A stretch of 25,956 bases of DNA. Source: a virus. Made by a program: the position numbers and the translations under genes. The notes under the pieces were generated by a model. It did no database searches, was not told the DNA's origin, and was given only the letters and a program-made list of their open reading frames with translations. The stretch is taken from positions 1-25,956 of IMG/VR virus record IMGVR_UViG_3300032116_001174; one strand, written 5' to 3'. Positions 6,745 through 16,004 of the stretch are shown one piece after another. Each line of letters begins with the position of its first letter. Positions within the stretch are counted from its first letter, which is position 1.

Positions 6745-9700
6745 TTATCCGCCACCAACAGTTAACGTTCCTCCGCCACCAAATGATATATTATTTGTAT
6801 TTGTGGGAAGTGCCGTATTGGTTGTGTTTACCACTAAGGTATTTTCCCCAGACACAGCCACCTTAAACGGTGGACATGGTGACCATGGACATCCAGCAGG
6901 AACATCGGAATCTGTTCCCTTTGTTCCTAGATAATTTCTTCTTTTTAGAGCGGTATTGTTTTCTCTACTGAACTTATAATGTCGTGGTAGATATCCAATA
7001 GGAATAAGGTTTGCTGGTTCGTATGCAAAGTAATGAATATTAATTTCTGATACGATGTTTGTGGATGTAGTATTATCTATACTATAATATATATCAGAGT
7101 TTTCTGTTTGTATTAGGGTATATGGGAATACATCGGTATTACCGTCTAATATTCCGTCAAATAATACCCCGCTGTTTATAGCTGGAGCCACAGAGAAACT
7201 ACGTGCTATATCGGCGGTTCTACTACTTTCATCTCTATAAAGACGAACACGTAATCCAGTAGTTCCTTCAATACCTAATAAAGTGAAAATATTTGCCATT
7301 TTAATAATACCCGACGTACTTGACCCAGATACATATGTTGTACTTACGATGGTTCCTGTGTCTCTACCAGGTGATGTTAGTAGTGAGCCACTGTCCAGTA
7401 AGGTGACAGGGGCGTACAATCTATCTAATGGGGAGTCGGTTTGTGTATCTAGTTTGATTAAATATTCTTTTTTATATGATGTATAAATATCGTATGAGTA
7501 TTTACCATTTGACTTATGGAAATACGTTGTAGTACCAACATCACTAAAATCAGCACGTGGCGGAATATCGTAGATTGGTGTTAGTGTTCCATCCTCACTA
7601 GGAAGACGGATTGCAATAGACCCACTACTAGGAATACCTACAAATGCCTCTCTCGGATATGGTGATGTTGGTTCCTCACTTGGAAGACCATTCATACTAC
7701 TGGCTTCTACATATAAGAACGAACTGTTTTCATCTTGTAGTGAGGAAGAAACAGTATACACTCCAACATTTTGTAAAACTTGCCTAAACGTTGGTAGTGT
7801 ATTTTTCTTACTACTACTGACCGTGTAAATTTCATCAGTTGTATCTAGTGTCCCGGAAACAAGTAGTGTATCGGCGGTCCATGTATTATACGTTCTTGTG
7901 TTAATAGATGATGTGAACGGATACGCTCCAACATCTTCTGACCCCGACCCTAATCTATACAAGTCTAATTCCTTTGTATCGGTACCGTCAACCTTAATTG
8001 TTTTCATTAAAAATGTTTTATTACGATGTAGAATTTGTGATTCAATTACTACACCGTTTAACAATTTTGCTCTAGCAGGAACCATCTGTTCTGCCATTTC
8101 ACTTGGAGATTGTACCAAATCTTTAAAGAATCTGGTGTATTCGTTCGGGTTTACCGTTTTATTATAATACGCACGATAGTCGTATTTTAATTTTTCAAGA
8201 TTACTGTACTGTACGGCTTCTATATTACGTGGACTACCGATAATATTGTTGACATCAACAACACCCATAGAACGTAAAATATTCTGATTTGTAAAGTCTG
8301 TAGGTGATAGTGCCACCGAGACTACGTTTTGTCCGCTAGAATAAATTTTATCTTTTAAAGCTTTAATACTAGCATCTCTCTTAAGATATTTTGTTCCGTT
8401 TTCATCGACAAATCTAAAGTCAAACGACGGTGGGGTTGCTACAATTACTTTTTTATTAGTGTATATCGTAGAACCGACAAGAGGAGTGAATTGCTTAATG
8501 GGTCTTAAGATTTTTTCAAATGATGCCGTGGTAAACCCAGATGCGGTAAATGCCGGAACAAGTGAAAGATATTGATATGGACTTTCATTAATAACAGATT
8601 GAGTAATTGAGGCCAGTGGTTGACTCAACGCAATGTGTGCGTACAAACTTGTATATGACGATGTATATGTTGCCCCGTAATACGAACCTGGGTCATACGC
8701 CAGCGACACGAAATCATCTGAGGAAATGTTTTCAGTCCATGCGTGTACCTCATCAACAATACCATCAAATTTATTTAACTTGATAGACCCACTACCACCG
8801 ATATAAATAAACTGAGTAGTATTCCACAAAGATGCTAGATTTACTGACATCGAGTCTTGATACAGGATTTGGTCGCCGTCTGTTTGAATAATGGTTAAGT
8901 CAGACGACTGACTACGTAACATAATACTAGTATAATCATCACCGAATACAGGGAAATAACTACTAGTTGCTATCACAGTTCTATTAGAGCCACTGACAAC
9001 TTGAATTCTTCCGTAATTAATTTTATTAATTCCGTTGATAACTCTAAATTGACCGTTTGACCCAGTGTCTATATACAATACATCCGATGCAGATGGATGC
9101 GGGACAATATCAACTGCCCATTTTAAATCACCTGTTATCAACGAACTACTTTGACGAAGTTCTGGATTAAATCTCACTTGAATCGTGGACGCAGTAATAG
9201 ACGACGATACAAATGGAATTTTGATAAAGTTATCTATACTACTGGTAAGTGTTAATCCATACGTTAGTTCATCAGAACGAATATAATTTTCTTCTGTTGG
9301 GTATGTAGTTTCTTTTATTTGTAATACCGGTGAGTTTAATCCATATGTGTTCAATAACGCATCAAATGAAGTGCGTGACCCCTTTGCTTTGGTCATATAT
9401 ACAAAACTATGTAAGAAACGTTTCCACGTTTCTGCTACCAATGAACGTGACCCACTCTCTCCCGATATTGAAGAAACAAATGTTTGTAAATTTTCTAGTG
9501 AATATGCATTGGGAAGTTGTAAACCAAATGACTGTGCAACTTCATAAACTTGGTCCATAGTCAAATCAGTATACGGGTCTGGATTTGTACTGTATATATT
9601 CGGAAATTGGTCAATATACACTTTGATATTATCAAAGAAATGACCAACCATAGATACAAATGTTAAAAACTCAGTCGATTGCGTATCTGATTGTATATAA

Positions 9701-11175
9701 CTTGGGAGATGTTTTGTTAAATAATTTGGATTAAAGTCATCATACCGTTGCGCAATTGCTAATTGAGTTGGTAACCATGACCCGGTAATTGAACTGGTTG
9801 GTGAGTATGGTAATCCGTTTGTTTGTTTTGGCCAAGAGCCAGTGGCATTATATTCAACATTTCCATCTATATAGTACGCACTGGCCGAATATGCAACCGA
9901 TTGCGTAGCAAAGTATAGGAATTGTTCATATGGGTCAAAATTTCTGATTATATTTTCTTTTTCCAGTGCTTTAAGTGACGCGCCGATAGTACTACTAGAC
10001 ACACTTGAAGTTGCTTCTGTGGTTAATTGTTCTATTTTTGATAATTTTTGTGAAAATGCAACTAATCTATCATATGCAGACCCAAAATATACAAACTTAT
10101 TGTAGTCTGTAAATTCTATATTTAATTCTGACGCTTTAAAGTCTCCCGTTAACCATCTACGGAATACTCTATCATCGTATGAGTAACTACCGTCGATAAT
10201 CGTACCTTCCGACCCAGTTACTACACCTAAACTGGTTAGGGTAACGTTGGTTACTTTCTTTTTATTTGGAATATACTTCTTAATGTCTGTGTTACGTGGA
10301 CGTAAGTATGGAGTGTTATCAACTCTCGGACCCAAGACGAATTCAATGACATCAATTACAGACTTTGCTAATTCACGACTGATGAATGCTTGGTCATATA
10401 GTTGTACGTCTGTACTTAACGGCGTGAATAATTTTAATTGAATGGAATCTGTTCTAGACGGTGCTATTCTCCACGACTGTGCTGAGAATTGTCTATCGTT
10501 CCCTAAGTTTAGTAATGTTTTATATTCACGTGAGTCATCAAAGAATGCAACCGTTTTTTGGTTTAATAACGTTGTTGTTGCAGAAATAAGAGCATCTAAT
10601 AATGGAATCTGTAGTTTACTAACGGTTAATGTTATAGGTAACGTAACTTGTGTTGTTGTATTTGGTACCTCAACTAATCCCGACGTTTCTGATGGCGCCA
10701 CATATTCATCATTTTCAGCTAAACCAACTTGTTTATTTAAAATACGTTGTGTGACATCCTTATATTGTTCAACAATATCTAAAATATATTTTAGTACATT
10801 AGTTTTAGACCTTGATGCGGCAAACTTATCACTGAATGGAAAATACGAGTATATGTTTGTTAATTTGTTGTTAAACAAAATTCTATTTAATTCACGCTTT
10901 AACTCACGAACCATTGCTCCACTTAAACTTTCGCCACTTTCACGAAAGTACTCTGATATACGATTTGAACTACCCGTAGTCGTCTGTAATGAACTCCATT
11001 TATCTATTAAAAGTTCAAACTGACGTTTTATATCGTTTAGTTCTGATTCAGTAAATACAATTTGATATGGGTACTCGGGATTAACAGTATATCTGTCCCC
11101 GAGTCCTTTTTCATTTTTGAAATTAGTCTTTTCTAAAAATATTGGATTCTGCCAAGTGACACGTATTCTACTCAT
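6745..11175 (-). CDS. Giant baseplate/tail protein with tail-protein-I-like region and LamG-like domain
   Basis: This 1476-residue protein is the largest in the window. Residues 1-150 are helical. About 485-640 resembles phage tail protein I (P2 gpI type): LPSYIQSD, a helix with FFDNIKVYID, and the FVYMTKAKGSRTSFDALLNT stretch that normally precedes a beta domain. About 650-850 looks like a LamG/concanavalin-type sandwich: strands with SSSITASTIQVRFNPELR, an FIYIGGSGSIKLNKFDGIVD turn, then DEVHAW. The rest is beta-rich, ending in a Gly-rich tail. Together with gp25 (W-like) and gp6 (J-like) upstream it would complete the W-J-I core of a contractile-tail baseplate. The LamG-like domain may bind glycans or serve as scaffolding. 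It sits where T4 has gp7, but I cannot show homology. AAGAGA is upstream of the ATG. Confidence 0.85.
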   Translation of the reverse strand: MSRIRVTWQNPIFLEKTNFKNEKGLGDRYTVNPEYPYQIVFTESELNDIKRQFELLIDKWSSLQTTTGSSNRISEYFRESGESLSGAMVRELKRELNRILFNNKLTNIYSYFPFSDKFAASRSKTNVLKYILDIVEQYKDVTQRILNKQVGLAENDEYVAPSETSGLVEVPNTTTQVTLPITLTVSKLQIPLLDALISATTTLLNQKTVAFFDDSREYKTLLNLGNDRQFSAQSWRIAPSRTDSIQLKLFTPLSTDVQLYDQAFISRELAKSVIDVIEFVLGPRVDNTPYLRPRNTDIKKYIPNKKKVTNVTLTSLGVVTGSEGTIIDGSYSYDDRVFRRWLTGDFKASELNIEFTDYNKFVYFGSAYDRLVAFSQKLSKIEQLTTEATSSVSSSTIGASLKALEKENIIRNFDPYEQFLYFATQSVAYSASAYYIDGNVEYNATGSWPKQTNGLPYSPTSSITGSWLPTQLAIAQRYDDFNPNYLTKHLPSYIQSDTQSTEFLTFVSMVGHFFDNIKVYIDQFPNIYSTNPDPYTDLTMDQVYEVAQSFGLQLPNAYSLENLQTFVSSISGESGSRSLVAETWKRFLHSFVYMTKAKGSRTSFDALLNTYGLNSPVLQIKETTYPTEENYIRSDELTYGLTLTSSIDNFIKIPFVSSSITASTIQVRFNPELRQSSSLITGDLKWAVDIVPHPSASDVLYIDTGSNGQFRVINGINKINYGRIQVVSGSNRTVIATSSYFPVFGDDYTSIMLRSQSSDLTIIQTDGDQILYQDSMSVNLASLWNTTQFIYIGGSGSIKLNKFDGIVDEVHAWTENISSDDFVSLAYDPGSYYGATYTSSYTSLYAHIALSQPLASITQSVINESPYQYLSLVPAFTASGFTTASFEKILRPIKQFTPLVGSTIYTNKKVIVATPPSFDFRFVDENGTKYLKRDASIKALKDKIYSSGQNVVSVALSPTDFTNQNILRSMGVVDVNNIIGSPRNIEAVQYSNLEKLKYDYRAYYNKTVNPNEYTRFFKDLVQSPSEMAEQMVPARAKLLNGVVIESQILHRNKTFLMKTIKVDGTDTKELDLYRLGSGSEDVGAYPFTSSINTRTYNTWTADTLLVSGTLDTTDEIYTVSSSKKNTLPTFRQVLQNVGVYTVSSSLQDENSSFLYVEASSMNGLPSEEPTSPYPREAFVGIPSSGSIAIRLPSEDGTLTPIYDIPPRADFSDVGTTTYFHKSNGKYSYDIYTSYKKEYLIKLDTQTDSPLDRLYAPVTLLDSGSLLTSPGRDTGTIVSTTYVSGSSTSGIIKMANIFTLLGIEGTTGLRVRLYRDESSRTADIARSFSVAPAINSGVLFDGILDGNTDVFPYTLIQTENSDIYYSIDNTTSTNIVSEINIHYFAYEPANLIPIGYLPRHYKFSRENNTALKRRNYLGTKGTDSDVPAGCPWSPCPPFKVAVSGENTLVVNTTNTALPTNTNNISFGGGGTLTVGGG

Positions 11176-11185
11176 TTAGTATCTC

Positions 11186-11686
11186 TTAAAGTTGAGTGCC
11201 TGTATTAGTCTGGCGTGTTGGGTCGGGTTGTGTATCTCCGCCCCCACCACCTCCACCTCCTCCCCCGCCGTCGGTGGCACCACTAGTTGTACTACTAGAC
11301 GAAGAACTACTAGATTGAGAACTACTAGACCCACTTACCATAGCACTCAATGTAAACGTTATAGACTGAGATTGTGTTTGTTCTGGTTCATTATTTAAAT
11401 CAGTCACTACTCTGATTACTACGTCCCGTGATGAAGCGGGTCCAATAACAATTGGATTATTTTGTGTTACCTGTTCTGCGTTGCCAATTTTATATACTGC
11501 AAACATAGTAGAATTTGGATACGCTTTGATATGGAAATCCGTAGCAGTATTTATCAATGAAACGGGGACATCCGTTGTTTGATTATTAAATTTTACATAG
11601 TTGATGTTTAACGTACCATTTAGTAAATTGGTTGACCCAGATTGAATTGTAAACGCCCGTAATACATCTGTCGAGGATATTGCCAT
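11186..11686 (-). CDS. Small beta-domain protein with poly-Ser and poly-Gly tail
   Basis: This is a 166-residue protein. Residues 1-115 form an all-beta region (VKFNNQTTDVPVSLINTATD and on to QSITFTLSAM). A low-complexity linker of about 20 serines with one Gln follows, then eleven consecutive glycines, then a polar end. The gene is 1 base from the upstream ORF and 10 bases from the giant tail protein, so it is part of the same transcript and probably the same structure. The Ser/Gly tail looks like a flexible spacer. The DNA behind it holds a 15-base repeat and a very G-rich coding strand (listed separately). Function unknown. Confidence 0.78.
   Translation of the reverse strand: MAISSTDVLRAFTIQSGSTNLLNGTLNINYVKFNNQTTDVPVSLINTATDFHIKAYPNSTMFAVYKIGNAEQVTQNNPIVIGPASSRDVVIRVVTDLNNEPEQTQSQSITFTLSAMVSGSSSSQSSSSSSSSTTSGATDGGGGGGGGGGGDTQPDPTRQTNTGTQL
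11238..11269 (-). repeat. G-rich, possible G-quadruplex tract on the coding strand
   Basis: The plus strand is almost pure C with two A/T interruptions per run, so the minus-strand mRNA carries GGGGG, GG, GG, GG, GG and GGGGG runs separated by one base. This encodes the poly-Gly stretch. It could fold as a two- or three-layer G-quadruplex in RNA or in single-stranded coding DNA. Confidence 0.45.
11293..11337 (-). repeat. 15-base tandem repeat encoding poly-Ser
   Basis: The octamer ACTACTAG (plus strand) occurs at 11293, 11308 and 11323, an exact 15-base period over three units, with the last 7 bases of each unit varying. It encodes the Ser-rich linker in frame, so copy-number change would lengthen or shorten the linker by five residues. 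Confidence 0.7.
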
Positions 11687-11687
11687 C

Positions 11688-12551
11688 TTATTCTCCTGTC
11701 GTTAGGGCGTAAGGTAATTGACTGACTTGTAACTGATTATCATTTGTATACTTGATATATGAACTACTAACTTCTGTTAAAATTATTTGATTTAGTTCTT
11801 CATTAGTAAATCTCATTCTACTACTTGATGTAAGTTGAGTTATGCGATTCACCACAAGAGGATATGCAATATTCAAAATGTCTTGAGAAATAGCATAAAT
11901 ATTAGCCGTACCTTCGTCAAAATTGTACTTGTTTATACTTGCCACTATATTAGGTGTCAATTGTTGATTGATAGATGCCGTTGTCAGTGAATTTGGTATA
12001 GTTGGTATATTTTGATTACTATTTGGTTGGTTGAATACTTGTTTTATTGCATCATTGACCCATGTGGTATTTATCGCAGGTAGTGCAAATTGCTTTAGTA
12101 CACTTGGGTTAGATGATTTTAGCTCTATTTCTTTCCGCGAAGGTGAAATCTTTGTAATTTGTAAAAGTCTGTTATCGTAAGACCCTACTTCATCTGAAAA
12201 GAAATTTAACGTAACAGAATATTGACCTGTAGGTATACCTAAATCTGCTAGTTTTGAAAAATCCACATATAAAAATCTTCTAGTGGTGTTATCACTATAT
12301 TGTATATTTTGTGTGGTAATGGCACCCGTTATGCTATTTGAAATAAAGTCGGAGTATATTAAAGAATTATCGGCTAAACTATACAAATTTATTTCTACAT
12401 TATTTTGTATCATACTATCTGCAAATGTAGCCGGAATTTCCGCTTCCAATAACGTATCTTTAGTTGTACTAACGATACGAGAAACAGTAAACTTTGTATA
12501 GTTTTCTGCTAAATTGACAATATTTTGTTTAAAATTTTGCTGGTTTGCCAT
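11688..12551 (-). CDS. Conserved-looking tail/baseplate structural protein
   Basis: This is a 287-residue soluble protein. The first 140 residues are beta-rich, ending in a YDNRLLQITKISPSRKEIEL segment whose ISPSRKEI motif I have seen in phage structural proteins. The second half is helical, with Asn/Gln-rich linkers. The ATG shares one base with the previous stop (TAATG), so it is translated together with the 93-residue protein. Location among baseplate genes suggests a baseplate or tail-attached component. I do not recognise the family. Confidence 0.75.
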   Translation of the reverse strand: MANQQNFKQNIVNLAENYTKFTVSRIVSTTKDTLLEAEIPATFADSMIQNNVEINLYSLADNSLIYSDFISNSITGAITTQNIQYSDNTTRRFLYVDFSKLADLGIPTGQYSVTLNFFSDEVGSYDNRLLQITKISPSRKEIELKSSNPSVLKQFALPAINTTWVNDAIKQVFNQPNSNQNIPTIPNSLTTASINQQLTPNIVASINKYNFDEGTANIYAISQDILNIAYPLVVNRITQLTSSSRMRFTNEELNQIILTEVSSSYIKYTNDNQLQVSQLPYALTTGE

Positions 12552-12832
12552 TAGTTAAGCTCTAAGAAATTTTTGTTGACTCTTGTTTTCCATTCTTCAT
12601 AACTAAGTTTTTCAGTATACACTGGAGTAAAATATATGTTTCCTCGTTCTACGGAAGAATTTTGTCTTGGAATTACCACCGATACTCCTGACGCTGCATA
12701 GTTTGGTTGTATAGACGAGCTATAATACGATGAACTTACATCGGTTAGTGTAAATGATACGTCTACCGTATCGTTATTTACGATACTAGCACTATCTGGA
12801 TTAGGAATTACAAGTACGTTTATGTTTGACAT
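12551..12832 (-). CDS. Small hypothetical baseplate-region protein
   Basis: This 93-residue protein has an N-terminal beta-rich domain (SNINVLVIPNPDSASIVNND start) with a Ser/Tyr-rich turn, and a helical C-terminus (SYEEWKTRVNKNFLELN). It has no Cys, signal or membrane segment. It lies 3 bases after the DNRLRE-like protein and overlaps the next gene by one base. Such small proteins between wedge genes are usually structural, but no family is recognisable. Confidence 0.68.
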   Translation of the reverse strand: MSNINVLVIPNPDSASIVNNDTVDVSFTLTDVSSSYYSSSIQPNYAASGVSVVIPRQNSSVERGNIYFTPVYTEKLSYEEWKTRVNKNFLELN

Positions 12833-12835
12833 ATA

Positions 12836-14068
12836 TTAATTTATCTTAAATAGAACATCGGTATTGATTATACGAGAATAATCTCCTGAGTTTACCTTAA
12901 ACTTTAATGTGTAGAATCTACCCTTGTATAATGGAGTAGTGTCTAGTACGATATACGACCCCGATACATCACAGTTAATTTTTGTTGCATCATCAAAATC
13001 AACAATAACAGTATTACTCTGTGTATCCGTAATTGAATAATATGACGAAGTTGGAAGATAGTATTTGTTCTTGTAACGTAATGTACTATCAAATGACTTT
13101 AAGGGATATTCGTCACGGACGGTCAATCCTACTTTAGCCACATCACCCTTTGTATAACTTTCTCGTAGGTTTTCCGGTACCACTTTTACATTTACGGATG
13201 GAATTGCCGATAAACTTCCTGTTACAAATGTTTGATTGTCCCAAGAAATTTCTAATGTTGGTTGGTGAATGGTGTGTGTTTGCGTTGAAAATACTTTTAT
13301 GTTTCCTTCATTTGTTATATTTAGTTCATCAATTGTTGGAAATTGTATTACCAATCCATTAAACATATTTTGTAATGACTCACTTACGATTGGACGTAAA
13401 ATATTTGTCACATCAATTCGTAAATCTTGTAACGGATATTCAGACAACGTTATACTTGCCGAAGTAGACCCCGTTAATAAATTACCTCCACCAATTGTCC
13501 ATAGAACACCCACTGAACCAGTAAACTGTATCGTAGCCGATGATGACGGTGGATAGGCAAATACTAAATTACTACCCGATATCCTATATTGTGAACTATC
13601 ATACAACGTCCCACCAACACTAACTGATATTGCTTCGACGAATGTGTATATTGACGATGAGAACGTTGTTTGTATACCATTTCCAGTAAATCCAAGTGAT
13701 TGTACTAAGGAACCGTATTGGTTCCACGTAATCCCGTCTTGTACATTTTTTACATTCTGATATAGATATCCGCTACCTTCATCCCATGAACGCGATACCT
13801 GATATACCAACACCTGTTGATTTCTTGGTACACCCGACGCGTTTGCTAAACGTAAATTTAAATAATAATTTGCTGTCGGTGATACGCTGGCGGTAGTTGG
13901 TAAGTTAAATGATATAAAAGTTCTTGCGGCACTATTACTATAATTTGAAGTAGACGAATTGACATCTACCGTTTTACCAATTTCTAAGATTTCGTCTAAT
14001 CCAGCATTTAAGTTACGGAATGCTTGGTATACCGTGGCGTCTTTGGATGCAGTTAGTAGTTTTTTCAT
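12836..14068 (-). CDS. DNRLRE/CBM-like structural protein
   Basis: This is a 410-residue protein. Residues 5-115 fit the DNRLRE (CBM96-like) pattern: KDATVYQAF start, an ARTFISFNL strand, a YLNLRLAN strand, LVYQVSRSWDEGSGY, and GITWNQYG. This is the jelly-roll arrangement of secreted carbohydrate-binding proteins. About 210-275 (DLRIDVTNIL to PTLEISWDN) looks like the closing half of the same domain, so the fold is interrupted by an insert at about 115-205. The C-terminal 120 residues form another beta domain. The gene overlaps the gp6-like gene by ATGA, so it is made with the baseplate. Glycan binding or purely structural use of the fold are both possible. Confidence 0.78.
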   Translation of the reverse strand: MKKLLTASKDATVYQAFRNLNAGLDEILEIGKTVDVNSSTSNYSNSAARTFISFNLPTTASVSPTANYYLNLRLANASGVPRNQQVLVYQVSRSWDEGSGYLYQNVKNVQDGITWNQYGSLVQSLGFTGNGIQTTFSSSIYTFVEAISVSVGGTLYDSSQYRISGSNLVFAYPPSSSATIQFTGSVGVLWTIGGGNLLTGSTSASITLSEYPLQDLRIDVTNILRPIVSESLQNMFNGLVIQFPTIDELNITNEGNIKVFSTQTHTIHQPTLEISWDNQTFVTGSLSAIPSVNVKVVPENLRESYTKGDVAKVGLTVRDEYPLKSFDSTLRYKNKYYLPTSSYYSITDTQSNTVIVDFDDATKINCDVSGSYIVLDTTPLYKGRFYTLKFKVNSGDYSRIINTDVLFKIN

Positions 14069-15984
14069 TGTGTAGCGGTCCCAATAATGTCGGTTTGAGG
14101 ATATTTTAATTCAAAAACACTTGGGTCGAGACTTGGATAAATAATACCATCTATTGTAGCTTCTTCGATTGAATATCTGTAATTTTGGTATTCTGCGCCA
14201 TCTTTGAATTGATACTTATTAAAAATTTGTACGTCCTTTACGTTTTGAACGCCTTCGACAGAACCTATTACATAAGTTAAGTCTGCCAAAATAATTGGTT
14301 GGCCAATATCCCATTTTGATATATCAAAGTATTCCTGTACCGCACCAATACTACGAGTTAACACATCGTTTAAATTATAATTTCTAAACACGGTGATATC
14401 AAATTTAACTCCAATATTGATAATGAACGCATCAAGAATATTAACATCATCTGTAAGTAATCTAAATTGTTCTAGGTAACGTGCCAAATTATCTTTAACA
14501 ATGGTGTTTAATGTTGTAAGTTTTCCATTGGTATCATACCCTAATGTGTACAGATTGATGACGTTTGGTTGTACTGGATTATTTACATACGTAGTACTGT
14601 CTAGTACTTGTATTTGATTAATTTGTTCATCACGAATTGCAAATGCCTTTGAAATACGACCATATTTTGATGGAAGTGAATACGTTCGTGTAATGTAGTC
14701 TTCAACAGTAACTACACGATTTTGCGCATTAAAAAATCCTAACGCATTTTGTCTCATCTCATCGACGGACTCAGCATCGCCCCCACCTGTTGCGGGGTCG
14801 TCGTTGGTGATGGTCATACTTCTAATGGCCGCGGCAAACGTTTGAGATTCGGCAGATGTATACTGCGTTGTGTCGTTTTGTAGAATTAGATTATTTACAT
14901 TTACTATTGTGTTGGATGGTGTGTTACCTGCGGTGCCTCCTCCCACCCAGTACGTAACTGTGAGTGTCGTATTTGCCGGGGCCAATCCGTACGCATTACT
15001 GTTTAGGTAGTTTACATTATTTAATGCAACATTACCCAATAAATTTTGAATAGTACTCCCGTATTGTTGGTTTGCCACTTGACGAGAATCCAAGGTAAGA
15101 TTTAACTCGGCATCATTTGATGTTCCTGACCCAAACACCAATTCGGTTTGCATATTTCTATTGACTCTAGTAACATATCGACGTGATACTTTTTTGAGTC
15201 GTAATTTTGCACTTGGTAACGTTCCTACTTCATCATTTCCAATAACATCAACATCATCCATTATCAAATCTTGAGCTAGAAAATCTACTTCATACCACGG
15301 ATTTGAATCACTATCCACTATACTTTTTATACCAATAATATTACTATCTGGTAGTGTAACCGAAGTAAATTTTTGTGGACTTCCAAATGTAAACGTAGTG
15401 GTTTTTTCTTCTGCTGCAATTAACTTAGCCGGTTTGCTTACAATAAATGTCTGTGGGTTACCATTTGCTAAAGTATTTATCACGTAATTTTCTGCGGTAA
15501 CTGTTGTGAAATCCACATCTTCCGTCAACCGAAATTGTACTACATTTGGACCGTTAGTAGAAAATGCGCTTCCGGCTTTTATCTTTAAAAGATATTTTGG
15601 GTTTGGGATATATACCCCATCTTGTACGATGGCAGGTGCTAATTGGTATAATGTTGCCGTAGTTGATGCTGCGGCTGTCAATTTTGGTTTGTATCCTAAA
15701 AACTGCGCAATGGTGACAACATTTTCTTGTTGTTCTGCGTACGCAAGTAAATTTTCTTTAAATGAGTTATCAATATAAAATGAAAGAACATCACCAATAT
15801 ATGATGCCATTTCAATAAACATCATGCCGGGAGACGTTTCATTAAAGTCTGCATAGGTGTTTGGATAGTAGGCCTTTGCAAACTCTATAAGATTTTGTCT
15901 AAAGTCGCCAAACGTCTTTGCAAGATAATTAATCTGTTTTACGTTTGGACGGGGTTGTAAATTAATTGGTTGTGTGGTGGCCAT
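14065..15984 (-). CDS. Baseplate wedge protein, T4 gp6 / phage baseplate J-like
   Basis: This 639-residue protein is close in length to T4 gp6 (about 660). The N-terminal half carries the family hallmark: YLAKTFGDFRQNLIEFAKAY, then NTYADFNETSPGMMFIEMAS and YIGDVLSFYID. In J-like wedge proteins this segment forms the wedge ring that joins the hub to the sheath start. A DDPATGGGDAESVDEMRQNA turn, a following VVTVEDYITRTYSLP segment and a beta C-terminus also match the J family. It lies directly downstream of the gp25-like gene, the usual order in contractile-tail systems. AGGAG is 7 bases before the ATG. Identification is confident. Confidence 0.93.
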   Translation of the reverse strand: MATTQPINLQPRPNVKQINYLAKTFGDFRQNLIEFAKAYYPNTYADFNETSPGMMFIEMASYIGDVLSFYIDNSFKENLLAYAEQQENVVTIAQFLGYKPKLTAAASTTATLYQLAPAIVQDGVYIPNPKYLLKIKAGSAFSTNGPNVVQFRLTEDVDFTTVTAENYVINTLANGNPQTFIVSKPAKLIAAEEKTTTFTFGSPQKFTSVTLPDSNIIGIKSIVDSDSNPWYEVDFLAQDLIMDDVDVIGNDEVGTLPSAKLRLKKVSRRYVTRVNRNMQTELVFGSGTSNDAELNLTLDSRQVANQQYGSTIQNLLGNVALNNVNYLNSNAYGLAPANTTLTVTYWVGGGTAGNTPSNTIVNVNNLILQNDTTQYTSAESQTFAAAIRSMTITNDDPATGGGDAESVDEMRQNALGFFNAQNRVVTVEDYITRTYSLPSKYGRISKAFAIRDEQINQIQVLDSTTYVNNPVQPNVINLYTLGYDTNGKLTTLNTIVKDNLARYLEQFRLLTDDVNILDAFIINIGVKFDITVFRNYNLNDVLTRSIGAVQEYFDISKWDIGQPIILADLTYVIGSVEGVQNVKDVQIFNKYQFKDGAEYQNYRYSIEEATIDGIIYPSLDPSVFELKYPQTDIIGTATQ

Positions 15985-16004
15985 TACTGACTCCTAAAAT
16001 GTAC

